Below are positions 46,464 through 55,410 of a DNA stretch of 64,000 nt, piece by piece. The notes below the pieces were generated by a model, which was not told the DNA's origin, did no database searches, and saw nothing but the letters and a program-made list of their open reading frames with translations. Source of the stretch: Acidobacteriota bacterium (lineage in GTDB: Bacteria; Acidobacteriota; Blastocatellia; RBC074); the NCBI GenBank assembly GCA_018268995.1, contig JAFDVL010000029.1:111756-175755 (forward strand). Direction: 5' to 3'. A program made the translations under genes and the position numbers. The first letter of the stretch is position 1. Every line of letters begins with the position of its first letter.

Positions 46464-49400
46464 TTGCAGGCTGTCGTGTATAAAGAAATCGTTGTGAATA
46501 AAAGTGCTACAAATCCACGTCAGCAATTAGTTGACTTAATTGAAGCAGGGCAACGCGCCGCCGAAGAATATCGCCATGACGAAGCGGTTGAGCAACTAGA
46601 ACTTGCGGTGCGAAGTCCATTGCTGACCGATGAGCCACGCGCGAAAGTCCGCTGTGCTCTGGCCGAATCACTGGAATATTTGGCGCGTTATCGTGAGGCA
46701 CTGACGGTGATTGCCGATTATGAAGCGCCTGCGGCCCGTGCCAAACTAAGTGCCTCTGCGTTGTTTCAAGTGTGGTTGCGGCTGGGGTCGTTGCACGGGT
46801 ATGTGGGCGATCATCCGCGCGCTATTTCTTATCTGAAATCGGCGCTGGCATTGGCGGAAAAAAGTCAGGAAGCAGAAGAACTCGGTGCCTGTCATATGGT
46901 GCTGGGGCGGATTTACCGGGCCATTGGCGAGGCACAATTCGCCCGCGATCATTTGCGCACGGCACTGCAATTTCATCGGCCTTTGGGGCAGTGGAGCGCG
47001 CTGGCCCAGAATTATTTTTTGCTGGGCAATGTTTACCTCAACGAAGGCGAGATGGGAGCCGCCCGCGAGAACTTCGAGCAGGCAATCAAAATTATCGGGG
47101 ATCGCCGCGCTCCCTTATTGCTGGGCAGCCTTTATACCAATCTTTCCAATCTGATCCTGTTGCAGGAATATCGGCAGGCAACCGAAGGCGTAGAGACGCT
47201 GGAAAAAGCGATCTATTACCTGAAAGAAGCCAAGAATGATCGGCTGTTGGCCTATGCGTACAGCAATCTGGGTTTTGTGCTGACGAACATTGGCGAGTGG
47301 GGGCGGGCGCAACAAATGTTGCATTATGCCATCGAAGTCGGCACCAAAATGGACAACCGCGCCGTGCAGGGAACTGCGCTCGACACCTTGGGCGAGTTAT
47401 TCATGTTGCAGGGGCAATTGACAGAAGCAGCGCGCCTCTTGGAACGTTCACTTCATCATTTGCAGGTGGCAAATTTTCCCTATGGCGAAGTGCAGGCTCG
47501 GCAAACGTCGGGACGTTGTTTTCTGGCGCAAAAGCAATATCCACGCGCTATCGAAGCCTTTGAGCAGCAACTTGCCCTGGCCGAACGCATCGAAGATAAA
47601 CGTAGTCGCAACTCGGCCCAGCTGTACATCGCACAAACACAAGTTGAAATGGGCGATGTCGTTTCGGCGCAGAGGTTGTTGGATCAGGTGGCAGAAGAAA
47701 TAGATTCTTCCTCCAACATTTCATTGGTCGGACATTTTCGCGCTGTGAACGGAATGTTGCAGCAACGAACAGGAAATTACGAAGAAGCGCGGCATGAGTT
47801 CGGACAAGCGCTGACGATTTTTACAATGGTGGCAGATCGCTACCGCGAAGCGACCGCCCGTTATCATTTGGGGCAAACCCTGGCGGCCCTGGGCGAATGC
47901 GCGCGCGCGCGTGAGGAAATGCGCAATGCTCAGGCGGCGTGTCGCCAGCTTGGCAATATTCCACTCCGACAGCAAATTGAACAGGCACTGACAACATTGG
48001 AATCCCACAACAAGCTTCCCTCACTGCCTGTCGCAGCGGGGGAGACTCCTCGGGTTAATAATGCAATTGTCCTGCGCCTGATTCGTGCCACTTCGTCGCG
48101 GGAACTGCTGCTCACTGAAATCACAGCTGTATTGGCCGAAGCCTCAGGCTGCGCTCCGGTGATTATCTTTGAAGAAAGACAAGGCCAATATGTGCCGCTG
48201 ACGGTCAGCAATGGGGAGTGGCGCGAAGCTGAAGACCTGAAAGGCGTGAGGCAAGAGCGATTGCGCGCCGCCAACTCTGATTTGGGCGCAATTCTGAGTT
48301 CTGATGTCTATAAATTCCGTGGCAATAATTCTCGTTTCGTTGTGTTGTTTGGTAAACGTGGAGCGACGCAATACCAACGCGAAACGCTTGAGCCCTTGTT
48401 GCGCTTGGCGGAAGTTGGATTGGAACTGGTTGAGCGTAATGAAGGCACGTCGGCTGGAACCGACTATGACTCCGCAGGTGCCAGTTCGCAAATCACCTCC
48501 GATGGGTTTGTTTTTGCCAGCCCTCCGATGCGCTTGCTGCTGGCAGACATTCACAAAATTCGTGGCAGCCGCGTCACGGCGTTGATCACAGGCGAATCAG
48601 GAACGGGCAAAGAAGTTGTCGCGCGTACGATTCACAATTTAAGCGTGCGACGTGACAAACCGTTTGTCGCTTTTAACTGTACGATTGCCGCGCCAGAGGT
48701 CGTCAATTCGCAATTGTTTGGTCACAAGAAAGGATCATTCACGGGCGCGGTGGAAGATTCCATCGGTGTCATTCAAAGCGCGAATGGAGGCACGCTGTTT
48801 TTAGATGAAATCGGTGATCTGGCGCTGGACGTACAACCTAAGCTTTTGCGGTTTTTGCAGGATGGTGAAGTGCATCGGCTGGGCGAAACGACACCTGCCA
48901 AAGTGGATGTGCGGATTGTGGCGGCCACTAATGCGGACCTGGAAAAACTGGTGGCCGATGGCCGATTTCGCGAAGACTTGTACTATCGGCTGAATATCAT
49001 CCGATTGCACCTGCCGCCGTTGCGCGAGCGCCGCGAAGAAATCCCCCTGCTGATAGATCATTTCCTGCAATTTTATTCTCAGCAATCGCTCAAAGAAGGA
49101 ATCACAATTTCGCCGCACGCGATGGATTTGCTGATGGTGTATGACTGGCCGGGAAATGTGCGTCAATTGGTCAATGAATTACAACGGTTGATTGCTTATA
49201 AAGACTCTGGCGAAACAATTACCGAACGCGATCTATCCCCGGCGATTTCCGGGAATCGTAGAGGGCCGGACGTGGAACTCAAGGCATTGAGTTCGGTCAC
49301 GGATGCGTTGCTCAATCCCACTTCTTCCGCCAATCCGACCTCGGAGGCAGAGAGTCGCGGCTGGGTTGCTGACCCGTCCCTGCCTTCTGCTGCTGCGCCA

Positions 49401-49619
49401 CAGTTGAGCAATGGCAATCCTGTCCAAATCCACTATCAACCGGGTGAGCGAACCTTGAATGAAATTGTGGACGAAGTGGAAACGCACCTGATTCTGGATG
49501 CTATGCGCCGTCACGGAGGTCGCCGCAATGCGGTCTGTGATGAACTCGGCATCACGCGCAAAGGTTTATACCTGAAACTTCGCCGCCTGCCCGGCATAGA
49601 CTTGGCAGAATTTGAATAG
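46464..49619 (+). CDS. TPR-sensor sigma-54-dependent transcriptional activator
   Basis: 1051 residues from a TTG at 46464; GTGs at 46476 and 46494 are alternatives and no start has a strong ribosome site. Residues about 15-500 are about a dozen TPR units (LGRIYRAIGEAQFARDHLRTA type). A GAF-like region (about 530-660) follows, then an AAA+ sigma-54 interaction domain: Walker A GESGTGKE, the GSFTGA version of the GAFTGA loop, Walker B GGTLFLDEIGDL and the arginine-finger region DVRIVAATN. A Fis-type helix-turn-helix ends the protein (GGRRNAVCDELGITRKGLYLKLRRL). It activates sigma-54 promoters in response to an unknown signal. Confidence 0.92.
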   Translation: MQAVVYKEIVVNKSATNPRQQLVDLIEAGQRAAEEYRHDEAVEQLELAVRSPLLTDEPRAKVRCALAESLEYLARYREALTVIADYEAPAARAKLSASALFQVWLRLGSLHGYVGDHPRAISYLKSALALAEKSQEAEELGACHMVLGRIYRAIGEAQFARDHLRTALQFHRPLGQWSALAQNYFLLGNVYLNEGEMGAARENFEQAIKIIGDRRAPLLLGSLYTNLSNLILLQEYRQATEGVETLEKAIYYLKEAKNDRLLAYAYSNLGFVLTNIGEWGRAQQMLHYAIEVGTKMDNRAVQGTALDTLGELFMLQGQLTEAARLLERSLHHLQVANFPYGEVQARQTSGRCFLAQKQYPRAIEAFEQQLALAERIEDKRSRNSAQLYIAQTQVEMGDVVSAQRLLDQVAEEIDSSSNISLVGHFRAVNGMLQQRTGNYEEARHEFGQALTIFTMVADRYREATARYHLGQTLAALGECARAREEMRNAQAACRQLGNIPLRQQIEQALTTLESHNKLPSLPVAAGETPRVNNAIVLRLIRATSSRELLLTEITAVLAEASGCAPVIIFEERQGQYVPLTVSNGEWREAEDLKGVRQERLRAANSDLGAILSSDVYKFRGNNSRFVVLFGKRGATQYQRETLEPLLRLAEVGLELVERNEGTSAGTDYDSAGASSQITSDGFVFASPPMRLLLADIHKIRGSRVTALITGESGTGKEVVARTIHNLSVRRDKPFVAFNCTIAAPEVVNSQLFGHKKGSFTGAVEDSIGVIQSANGGTLFLDEIGDLALDVQPKLLRFLQDGEVHRLGETTPAKVDVRIVAATNADLEKLVADGRFREDLYYRLNIIRLHLPPLRERREEIPLLIDHFLQFYSQQSLKEGITISPHAMDLLMVYDWPGNVRQLVNELQRLIAYKDSGETITERDLSPAISGNRRGPDVELKALSSVTDALLNPTSSANPTSEAESRGWVADPSLPSAAAPQLSNGNPVQIHYQPGERTLNEIVDEVETHLILDAMRRHGGRRNAVCDELGITRKGLYLKLRRLPGIDLAEFE

Positions 49620-49802
49620 GCAAAAGCTGGCAACACGCCCTACGGCGGCTGGTGCGTCCGCTTTAAATAGCCTGCATTCGACTTTCCGTAACTTATCCAG
49701 ATTTCCAAAACTTTCCTAGACTTCTTTCCCTACGCACCTTAGACTCAGGCCCTGTACTTCAAAACATTGCTGAACATCATTAACTCACAGGAGGAAGTCT
49801 TT

Positions 49803-51569
49803 ATGCTTCGTAAACGATTTACGGCAGCGCTGATTGCCCTATTAATTTTCAGCCTGACCGCGCCCGCTCAATTCCCTGCTCCCGCTGCCACTGAAAAAGT
49901 GGATATGGAGATGATGAATAAAATTCGCAAAGAAGGGATGGAAAATTCCAAGGTGATGGACACCTTGAGCTGGCTGACCGATGTCCACGGCCCGCGTCTG
50001 ACAGGCTCGCCGAATCTAAAAGCCGCCAACGAATGGACAAAAAATAAATTTACTGAATGGGGATTGGTGAATTCGCACCTCGAATCCTGGGGGCCGTTTG
50101 GACGCGGCTGGACGCTGGAAAAATTCTCAGCGAATGCCATTGAACCCACGTACTTTCCGTTGAATGCGTTGCCCAAGGCCTGGACGCCCAGCACCAATGG
50201 CCCAGTCGTGGGCGAAGTTGTTTTGCTCGACATCAAAACCGATGCTGATTTTGAAAAGTATCGCGGCAAGCTGAAAGGCGCGGTTGTCCTGACGCAGCCC
50301 ATGCGCCCTGTTGAGGCGTTATTTAAAGCTCCGGGTGTGCGTTTCAGCGATGAGCAGTTGCTGGCAATGGCAAATGCCGGCCCGGCAGGTGCCTTCGGCG
50401 GACAGCGTCCACAAGCCGGAGCGCCCAGCGAAGAACAGTTCCGCCGCTTCCGCGAGTTGCAGGAAGTTGCTCGCAAGCGGACAGAGTTTTTACGCACGGA
50501 AGGCGTTGGCCTATTGATTGATCCTTCGACGCGTGGCGATGGTGGCACATTCTTTGTGCAATCCGACGCCGGAACTTCACGCGAGAAAGGTGCTCCACTT
50601 GGCACACCCTCCATCGTGATGGGCATTGAACATTACGGACGATTGGTGCGGATGCTGGAAAAAGGCGTCAAGGTCAAAGTGGAAATAGACATCAAGGCGC
50701 GCTATCACGAAGATGATTTGAATGCCTACAACACCGTTGCCGAAATTCCCGGCACCGATCTCAAAGATGAAGTTGTCATGATTGGTGGTCACCTGGATTC
50801 ATGGCACGGCGGCACTGGCGCGACAGATAATGCAGCAGGCTGCGCCGTCGGGATGGAGGCCGTTCGCATTCTGCAATCGCTGGGCGTCAAGCCACGTCGC
50901 ACGATTCGCATTGCGCTCTGGAGTGGTGAAGAGCAAGGCTTGCTCGGTTCGCGCGCGTATGTTGCACAACATTTTGCTGATCGCAAAGCAGTGCCGGGAC
51001 AGCAACCCGCAGCAGCCGGCCCCTTTGGCGGTCGTGGCGGCCCGCAAGGCCCGCTGGTGCTGAAACCGGATCACGCCAAGTTTTCCGCCTACTTCAATCT
51101 CGACAACGGCACCGGAAAAATTCGCGGCATTTATTTGCAAGGCAATGAAGCTGTCCGCCCGATTTTCCGCGCCTGGCTTGATCCGTTCCGTGATTTGGGT
51201 GCATCAACCATCACCGTCAATAATACGGGCGGTACGGATCATCAATCCTTTGACGGCGTCGGATTGCCCGGTTTCCAATTCATTCAAGACCCGGTTGAAT
51301 ACGACACACGCACGCACCATTCCAACATGGACGTGTACGAACGCATTCAGGCGGACGATATGAAACAGGCTGCGGTGGTAATGGCTGCGTTCTTGTACAA
51401 TGCCGCCATGCGTGACGAAAAATTACCGCGCAAACCACTACCGCCAAACACCGAAGACCCGGCCAAAGCGGCGGCTGAAGCTGCTGCGAAGGCTGCTGAA
51501 GCCACGAAAGCCGCAGCTGGAACTAAGGCCACTGACAAAAAGGCTGCGGTTACGAAAGCTAAGAAATAA
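49803..51569 (+). CDS. Exported M28 aminopeptidase/carboxypeptidase, paralogue B
   Basis: 588 residues from the ATG at 49803, preceded by AGGAGG. Signal peptide ([18 protein letters not shown]). Same layout as paralogue A: a conserved [20 protein letters not shown] leader, the zinc-binding [31 protein letters not shown], and a final His in [10 protein letters not shown]. It has an extra Gly/Pro-rich insert ([16 protein letters not shown]) and an Ala/Lys-rich C-terminal tail ([19 protein letters not shown]) that paralogue A lacks. It probably hydrolyses peptides outside the cytoplasm. It lies 183 bases after the sigma-54 activator, so it is a candidate target of that regulator. Confidence 0.93.
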   Translation: MLRKRFTAALIALLIFSLTAPAQFPAPAATEKVDMEMMNKIRKEGMENSKVMDTLSWLTDVHGPRLTGSPNLKAANEWTKNKFTEWGLVNSHLESWGPFGRGWTLEKFSANAIEPTYFPLNALPKAWTPSTNGPVVGEVVLLDIKTDADFEKYRGKLKGAVVLTQPMRPVEALFKAPGVRFSDEQLLAMANAGPAGAFGGQRPQAGAPSEEQFRRFRELQEVARKRTEFLRTEGVGLLIDPSTRGDGGTFFVQSDAGTSREKGAPLGTPSIVMGIEHYGRLVRMLEKGVKVKVEIDIKARYHEDDLNAYNTVAEIPGTDLKDEVVMIGGHLDSWHGGTGATDNAAGCAVGMEAVRILQSLGVKPRRTIRIALWSGEEQGLLGSRAYVAQHFADRKAVPGQQPAAAGPFGGRGGPQGPLVLKPDHAKFSAYFNLDNGTGKIRGIYLQGNEAVRPIFRAWLDPFRDLGASTITVNNTGGTDHQSFDGVGLPGFQFIQDPVEYDTRTHHSNMDVYERIQADDMKQAAVVMAAFLYNAAMRDEKLPRKPLPPNTEDPAKAAAEAAAKAAEATKAAAGTKATDKKAAVTKAKK

Positions 51570-51725
51570 TTCATGATCGCCGGGCAGGCAATGATGGGAT
51601 TTTTTACGTCCCGTAAAGATGATTGGGCAAGCAAATGGTATATTGCTTCTCGGTTGTTTTTACGGGACAAATTATTTCGATAAACTTGCTCTCTGCACGA
51701 GATTCCCTGATTATTTTCAGCAGCT

Positions 51726-54074
51726 ATGAAAAATCTATTTGTTTCTGCCCTGATGTTATTGACTGTGTCTGCCTTTGCACAGGAATTTGAAATCAAAAGC
51801 TACGATGTCAAAGCAAATGTAAACCTGGATGCGCATGCCGTCGAAGTACAGGCAAAGATGCGCCTGGTCAATCTTTCCGGGCGCGAGATGGCAGACAAGG
51901 TGTTATTAGGCACAGGCAGCAAGCCGCGCTTATCGTTTTTCCTGCACAACAAAGCCAAGGTTTCTGCGATGTCAGTGAATGGCGCAACCGCGCAATTCAG
52001 AACGGGCGAGCCGCTGCGATTGCCGATGATTACTGTGTCCACAGACATTACTTCTTCGTTCGCCTCTGCCCCAGAGTTTGATGTGGAATTGGCGTACTCA
52101 ATTCCTTCAACCGACCGTAGCCAGACGTTGCACGTTTCGACCGCCGAAAGCTATGCCTTGCCGAATGGCTTTTGGTTCCCGGTGTATCACAACCCGTACG
52201 CCGACCACGGAGCCGACACAGCGCCGTTCACGCTGACCGTCACAGCACCTTCTGGCAAAGTGGTTTCTTCGGGGCTGCGCAAAAGTGATACGTCTTTCGA
52301 TCAGACGCTGGCAACACAGCCGTTTTTCTTTGTCGGCAATTACGAAGTGACCTCTGCCACGGCAGAAAAAAGCGGCAAGATCGAAATTTATGCGCCGCGT
52401 GGGCTGGACGAAAATGGACAACAGCAAGTGAAGCGGCTAAGCGATGAAGCAACCAAAATCATTAATTTTTTCACGGATTATTTTAATCTTCCGCTGCCCA
52501 GCGCGTTTCGGATTGTGGCTTCGGGATCGCAAGGGCTGACATTTTCAGAACCCGGCGCAGTCGTTTTGGATGACAGCTATTTTCGCCGCAATGTGCTTGA
52601 TCTGGGCACAATTGAACTGATTGCCGGAGCCGCTGCCAAGTCATTTGTGGACGGGCGTGTGTTGATGCGTGGGCGTGGTGCGGGAATGATGCGCGATGGA
52701 TTGCCGATTTATCTGGTTGCTCAATACCTGGGAACCCGCTTTGGTGCCGCCCAACAAACCGCCGCGCTGGATCGTTATCGCAGCGCTTATGAACCGATTG
52801 CGCGCGGTTCCGATTCCCCTTTGTTATTACAAAGCGCATATGACCGCAGCTACACGACGGTTGTGTACAACAAAGGCGCGTTGGTGTGGCGCTTGATTGA
52901 AAAGAAAATTGGCAAGCAGGCGTTCGACAATCTGGTGCGCAATATGCTGGATCGGCAGCGCGTGGATGTGCTGTCGTTGACTGAGTGGAAATCACCGCTT
53001 TGTCGTGCCGCTCGTTGCGCTAATGTGAAAGCTGATATTCTGGCCGCCGCCGGAGCGCAGCAAAACGATATTCAGGAAATCTTTTCGCAATGGATTGAAA
53101 ATGTGATCGTGCCGGATTTCGCCGTTGGTCAACCGCAAGCCAGTGCAAACGGCATCGAATCCACCATCGTAAATTTTGGCAGCGGCGACCTGGCTGTGGA
53201 CGTCATTGCCACAACAGAATCAGGCGAAAAGCTCAAGCAAACCGTAGCCCTCAAAGGCGGCGAATACGGCGCGGTAACATTTCCTGCTGGTTCCAAAATC
53301 GCACGCATTGAAGTTGATCCCGACAAGCTTTACCCGCAAAAAGATTATGCCAATGATATTTTCCCGCGTCGTGCCTCTTCATCAGAGGTTTATGGACAGG
53401 CTGCGCTTGCCTTTACCAAAAAAGACTACGCCACGGCGGAGGCGAAACTGAAAGAACTTCTGAGCGTCGAACCAAACGCGCCAATTCTGCAATCACTGCT
53501 GGGGCGCGTTTTGCTGGCCACGAATAAAAACGACGAAGCTGCAAAGGTCTTTGCTGAAACGGTCAAGCGTGAGCCTTTACCCTTGCAGGCGTATGCGTGG
53601 TCACAACTTGGCTTAGGGCAGCTCGCATTACAAGGCAGTAAATTTGCCGAAGCCGCTGCGCATTTTCGCTTTGCTTCCGCTTCGGATTTAGATCAAACGA
53701 CGACCTTGTCCGCGCGCGATGGTGCAGTCAAAGCGGAACAAGGGGCCAATCTGATCAAAGTTTCTGATGACGTCAAAGCCTTTCTCAAACAATTCGACGA
53801 CGCGTTGTTGACCGGCTCAGCCGATGCCGTCAAGCCATTGGTCGAGCAGGGGAACTTGGGCGAATTCGTCAAGCGCGTGACCAGCAGCAAACCAACCTTG
53901 TGGACCACCGAAATCCTGCGTGCCGAAGCCTGGGATGCAGATCGCATTGCGGTTGATGTAAACACCAAAGTCAAAATCATCGGACGCGAAGGGGCAGGAC
54001 GTGCTGTGTATATCCTCAGCCGTGCCGGGGGCAAATTGAAGCTTAGTGAAGTGCCTATCTTTGATGTGAAATGA
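51726..54074 (+). CDS. Exported M1 aminopeptidase-like pseudoenzyme with TPR tail
   Basis: 782 residues with a signal peptide (MKNLFVSALMLLTVSAFAQ). The N-terminal beta domain (about 20-230) and helical middle (about 235-480) follow the order of M1 gluzincins. At about residue 294, where HExxH is expected, it reads IELIA: the Glu stays but both zinc His are gone. The downstream NEGFA-type ligand is RDGLP. It should not bind zinc or cleave peptides. Residues about 545-680 contain TPR-like helices (AFTKKDYATAEAKLKELL). The C-terminal 100 residues resemble an NTF2-like fold. It may bind peptides or assist the two M28 peptidases upstream. Confidence 0.8.
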   Translation: MKNLFVSALMLLTVSAFAQEFEIKSYDVKANVNLDAHAVEVQAKMRLVNLSGREMADKVLLGTGSKPRLSFFLHNKAKVSAMSVNGATAQFRTGEPLRLPMITVSTDITSSFASAPEFDVELAYSIPSTDRSQTLHVSTAESYALPNGFWFPVYHNPYADHGADTAPFTLTVTAPSGKVVSSGLRKSDTSFDQTLATQPFFFVGNYEVTSATAEKSGKIEIYAPRGLDENGQQQVKRLSDEATKIINFFTDYFNLPLPSAFRIVASGSQGLTFSEPGAVVLDDSYFRRNVLDLGTIELIAGAAAKSFVDGRVLMRGRGAGMMRDGLPIYLVAQYLGTRFGAAQQTAALDRYRSAYEPIARGSDSPLLLQSAYDRSYTTVVYNKGALVWRLIEKKIGKQAFDNLVRNMLDRQRVDVLSLTEWKSPLCRAARCANVKADILAAAGAQQNDIQEIFSQWIENVIVPDFAVGQPQASANGIESTIVNFGSGDLAVDVIATTESGEKLKQTVALKGGEYGAVTFPAGSKIARIEVDPDKLYPQKDYANDIFPRRASSSEVYGQAALAFTKKDYATAEAKLKELLSVEPNAPILQSLLGRVLLATNKNDEAAKVFAETVKREPLPLQAYAWSQLGLGQLALQGSKFAEAAAHFRFASASDLDQTTTLSARDGAVKAEQGANLIKVSDDVKAFLKQFDDALLTGSADAVKPLVEQGNLGEFVKRVTSSKPTLWTTEILRAEAWDADRIAVDVNTKVKIIGREGAGRAVYILSRAGGKLKLSEVPIFDVK

Positions 54075-54084
54075 GGTGAAGTTT

Positions 54085-54678
54085 ATGTCGTTGCCAGCCA
54101 AATTTTTGCGTATTTCTCCAGAGGAATACCTCGAAATGGAGGAGAAAAGCCCGATTCGACACGAATTAGTCGGCGGACAGATGTTTGCGATGGCCGGTTC
54201 CAGCGAAGCGCATAATGTAATCGCTGGAAATATTTTTGCTATTCTCCGTACTCGCTTGCGCAGCACAGGCTGTCGCGCGTACATCTTCGATATGAAAGCC
54301 AAGGTGGAAAAGACGGAGGATTTTTACTATCCCGATGTCATGGCCACTTGCGAACGGTTTGCGGCCAAGAGTCTTTTCAAAAGTAATCCGTTCTTGTTGG
54401 TGGAAGTGCTTTCGCCTTCGACTGCCAATATTGATCGGCGCGAAAAGCTTTCGGCCTATCGGATGATTGAATCCGTGCGCGAATACGTCATCGTCTATCA
54501 GGATTACAGACGCGTCGAGCTATATCGCAAAGATGAGACCGGCAGTTGGCAATTCGCCATTCTTGGTGAAGGCGATAAATTGCTGCTGGAATCCCTGCCG
54601 ACAGGCCCATTGCTGCTGACGATGGATGAGATTTACGAAGATGTGAGTTTTGCTGAAGGTGTTAATGAATCTGCCTGA
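54085..54678 (+). CDS. Uma2-family (DUF820) putative PD-(D/E)XK nuclease
   Basis: 197 residues from the ATG at 54085, preceded by AGGTGAAG; an ATG at 54076 is also possible. ISPEEYLEMEEKSPIRHELVGG is the family N-terminus. The restriction-endonuclease-like core shows an Asp in YYPDVMAT, a Glu in LLVEVLSPST and a Lys in RREKLSAYR. The cellular role of Uma2 proteins is unresolved, though they are abundant in cyanobacteria and Acidobacteriota. It sits between the M1-like gene (11 bases) and kdsC, whose ATG overlaps its end by 14 bases. Confidence 0.88.
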   Translation: MSLPAKFLRISPEEYLEMEEKSPIRHELVGGQMFAMAGSSEAHNVIAGNIFAILRTRLRSTGCRAYIFDMKAKVEKTEDFYYPDVMATCERFAAKSLFKSNPFLLVEVLSPSTANIDRREKLSAYRMIESVREYVIVYQDYRRVELYRKDETGSWQFAILGEGDKLLLESLPTGPLLLTMDEIYEDVSFAEGVNESA

Positions 54679-55189
54679 CCTCCAACTTCGCGCCAGCCGC
54701 ATTCAATTGATCCTGACCGATTGCGATGGTGTTTTGACCGATGGCAGTTTGTACTACACGGCGAACGGCGAGGCGGCCAAAGTTTTTCACATTCACGATG
54801 GATTAGGCTTCAAACTGGCACGACATGCGGGATTGAAAACCGGCATCATCAGCGGTCGCCAATCGGCGGCATTGGAACTGCGCGCACATGAACTGAAGGT
54901 GGATTATCTGTATCAGGGCAATGATGCCAAGCTCAGCGCGTACGAAGAAATCCTTGCGAAGGAGGGCGTCACGGATGCGCAAATCGCATATGTCGGGGAC
55001 GATTTGCATGATCTGGTTTTGCTGCGCCGCGTTGGATTTGCCATCACCGTTGCCGATGCTGTCACTGAGGTCAGGGCCGCTGCGCACTTCGTGACCGAAC
55101 GTCGTGGCGGGCGTGGTGCCTTCCGCGAAGCGGTTGAACTTATCCTGAAAGCACAAGACAAATGGGATGACAGCCTGACGCTTTTTTGA
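54665..55189 (+). CDS. kdsC: KdsC-like HAD phosphatase (3-deoxy-D-manno-octulosonate 8-phosphate phosphatase)
   Basis: 174 residues from the ATG at 54665, with GAAGG upstream; a TTG at 54650 is possible. The catalytic DxD is Asp19/Asp21 (LTDCDGVLTDG), motif II is GIISGRQS, and motif IV is VGDDLHDLVLL. Short cap-less HAD phosphatases of this length and motif set are KdsC, which makes Kdo for the lipopolysaccharide core. YrbI-like NeuA-phosphatase relatives are an alternative. No other Kdo genes are nearby. The start overlaps the Uma2 gene, so the two are co-transcribed. Confidence 0.88.
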   Translation: MNLPDLQLRASRIQLILTDCDGVLTDGSLYYTANGEAAKVFHIHDGLGFKLARHAGLKTGIISGRQSAALELRAHELKVDYLYQGNDAKLSAYEEILAKEGVTDAQIAYVGDDLHDLVLLRRVGFAITVADAVTEVRAAAHFVTERRGGRGAFREAVELILKAQDKWDDSLTLF

Positions 55190-55219
55190 GCGCGCGTGTA
55201 CAGGCGTTAGATCAAAATA

Positions 55220-55352
55220 AGGTAGTGGCTCAAGGTAGGGAGGCGGTGGCGGAAGCCCGACTGTGAAGGAGGGCGTCTTATACACTGTTCCTACGCCCTT
55301 CTTCACCGTCGGGCTTCCGCCACGCTACATCTCCCGTGGTTGAACCACTACC
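55220..55352. repeat. Long palindromic repeat (GGTAGTGG / CCACTACC ends)
   Basis: Outer arms GGTAGTGGCTCAA and TTGAACCACTACC pair imperfectly. Inner arms GGCGGAAGCCCGAC with GTCGGGCTTCCGCC and GAAGGAGGGCGT with ACGCCCTTC pair well. The element is about 130 bases long and fills the gap before the TIR/TRAFs-binding gene. Confidence 0.9.
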
Positions 55353-55410
55353 CAAAATAACTCTCAGCATACAGTTCGTGATAGGTCGCCAATGAATGAA
55401 AGGGGCAACA

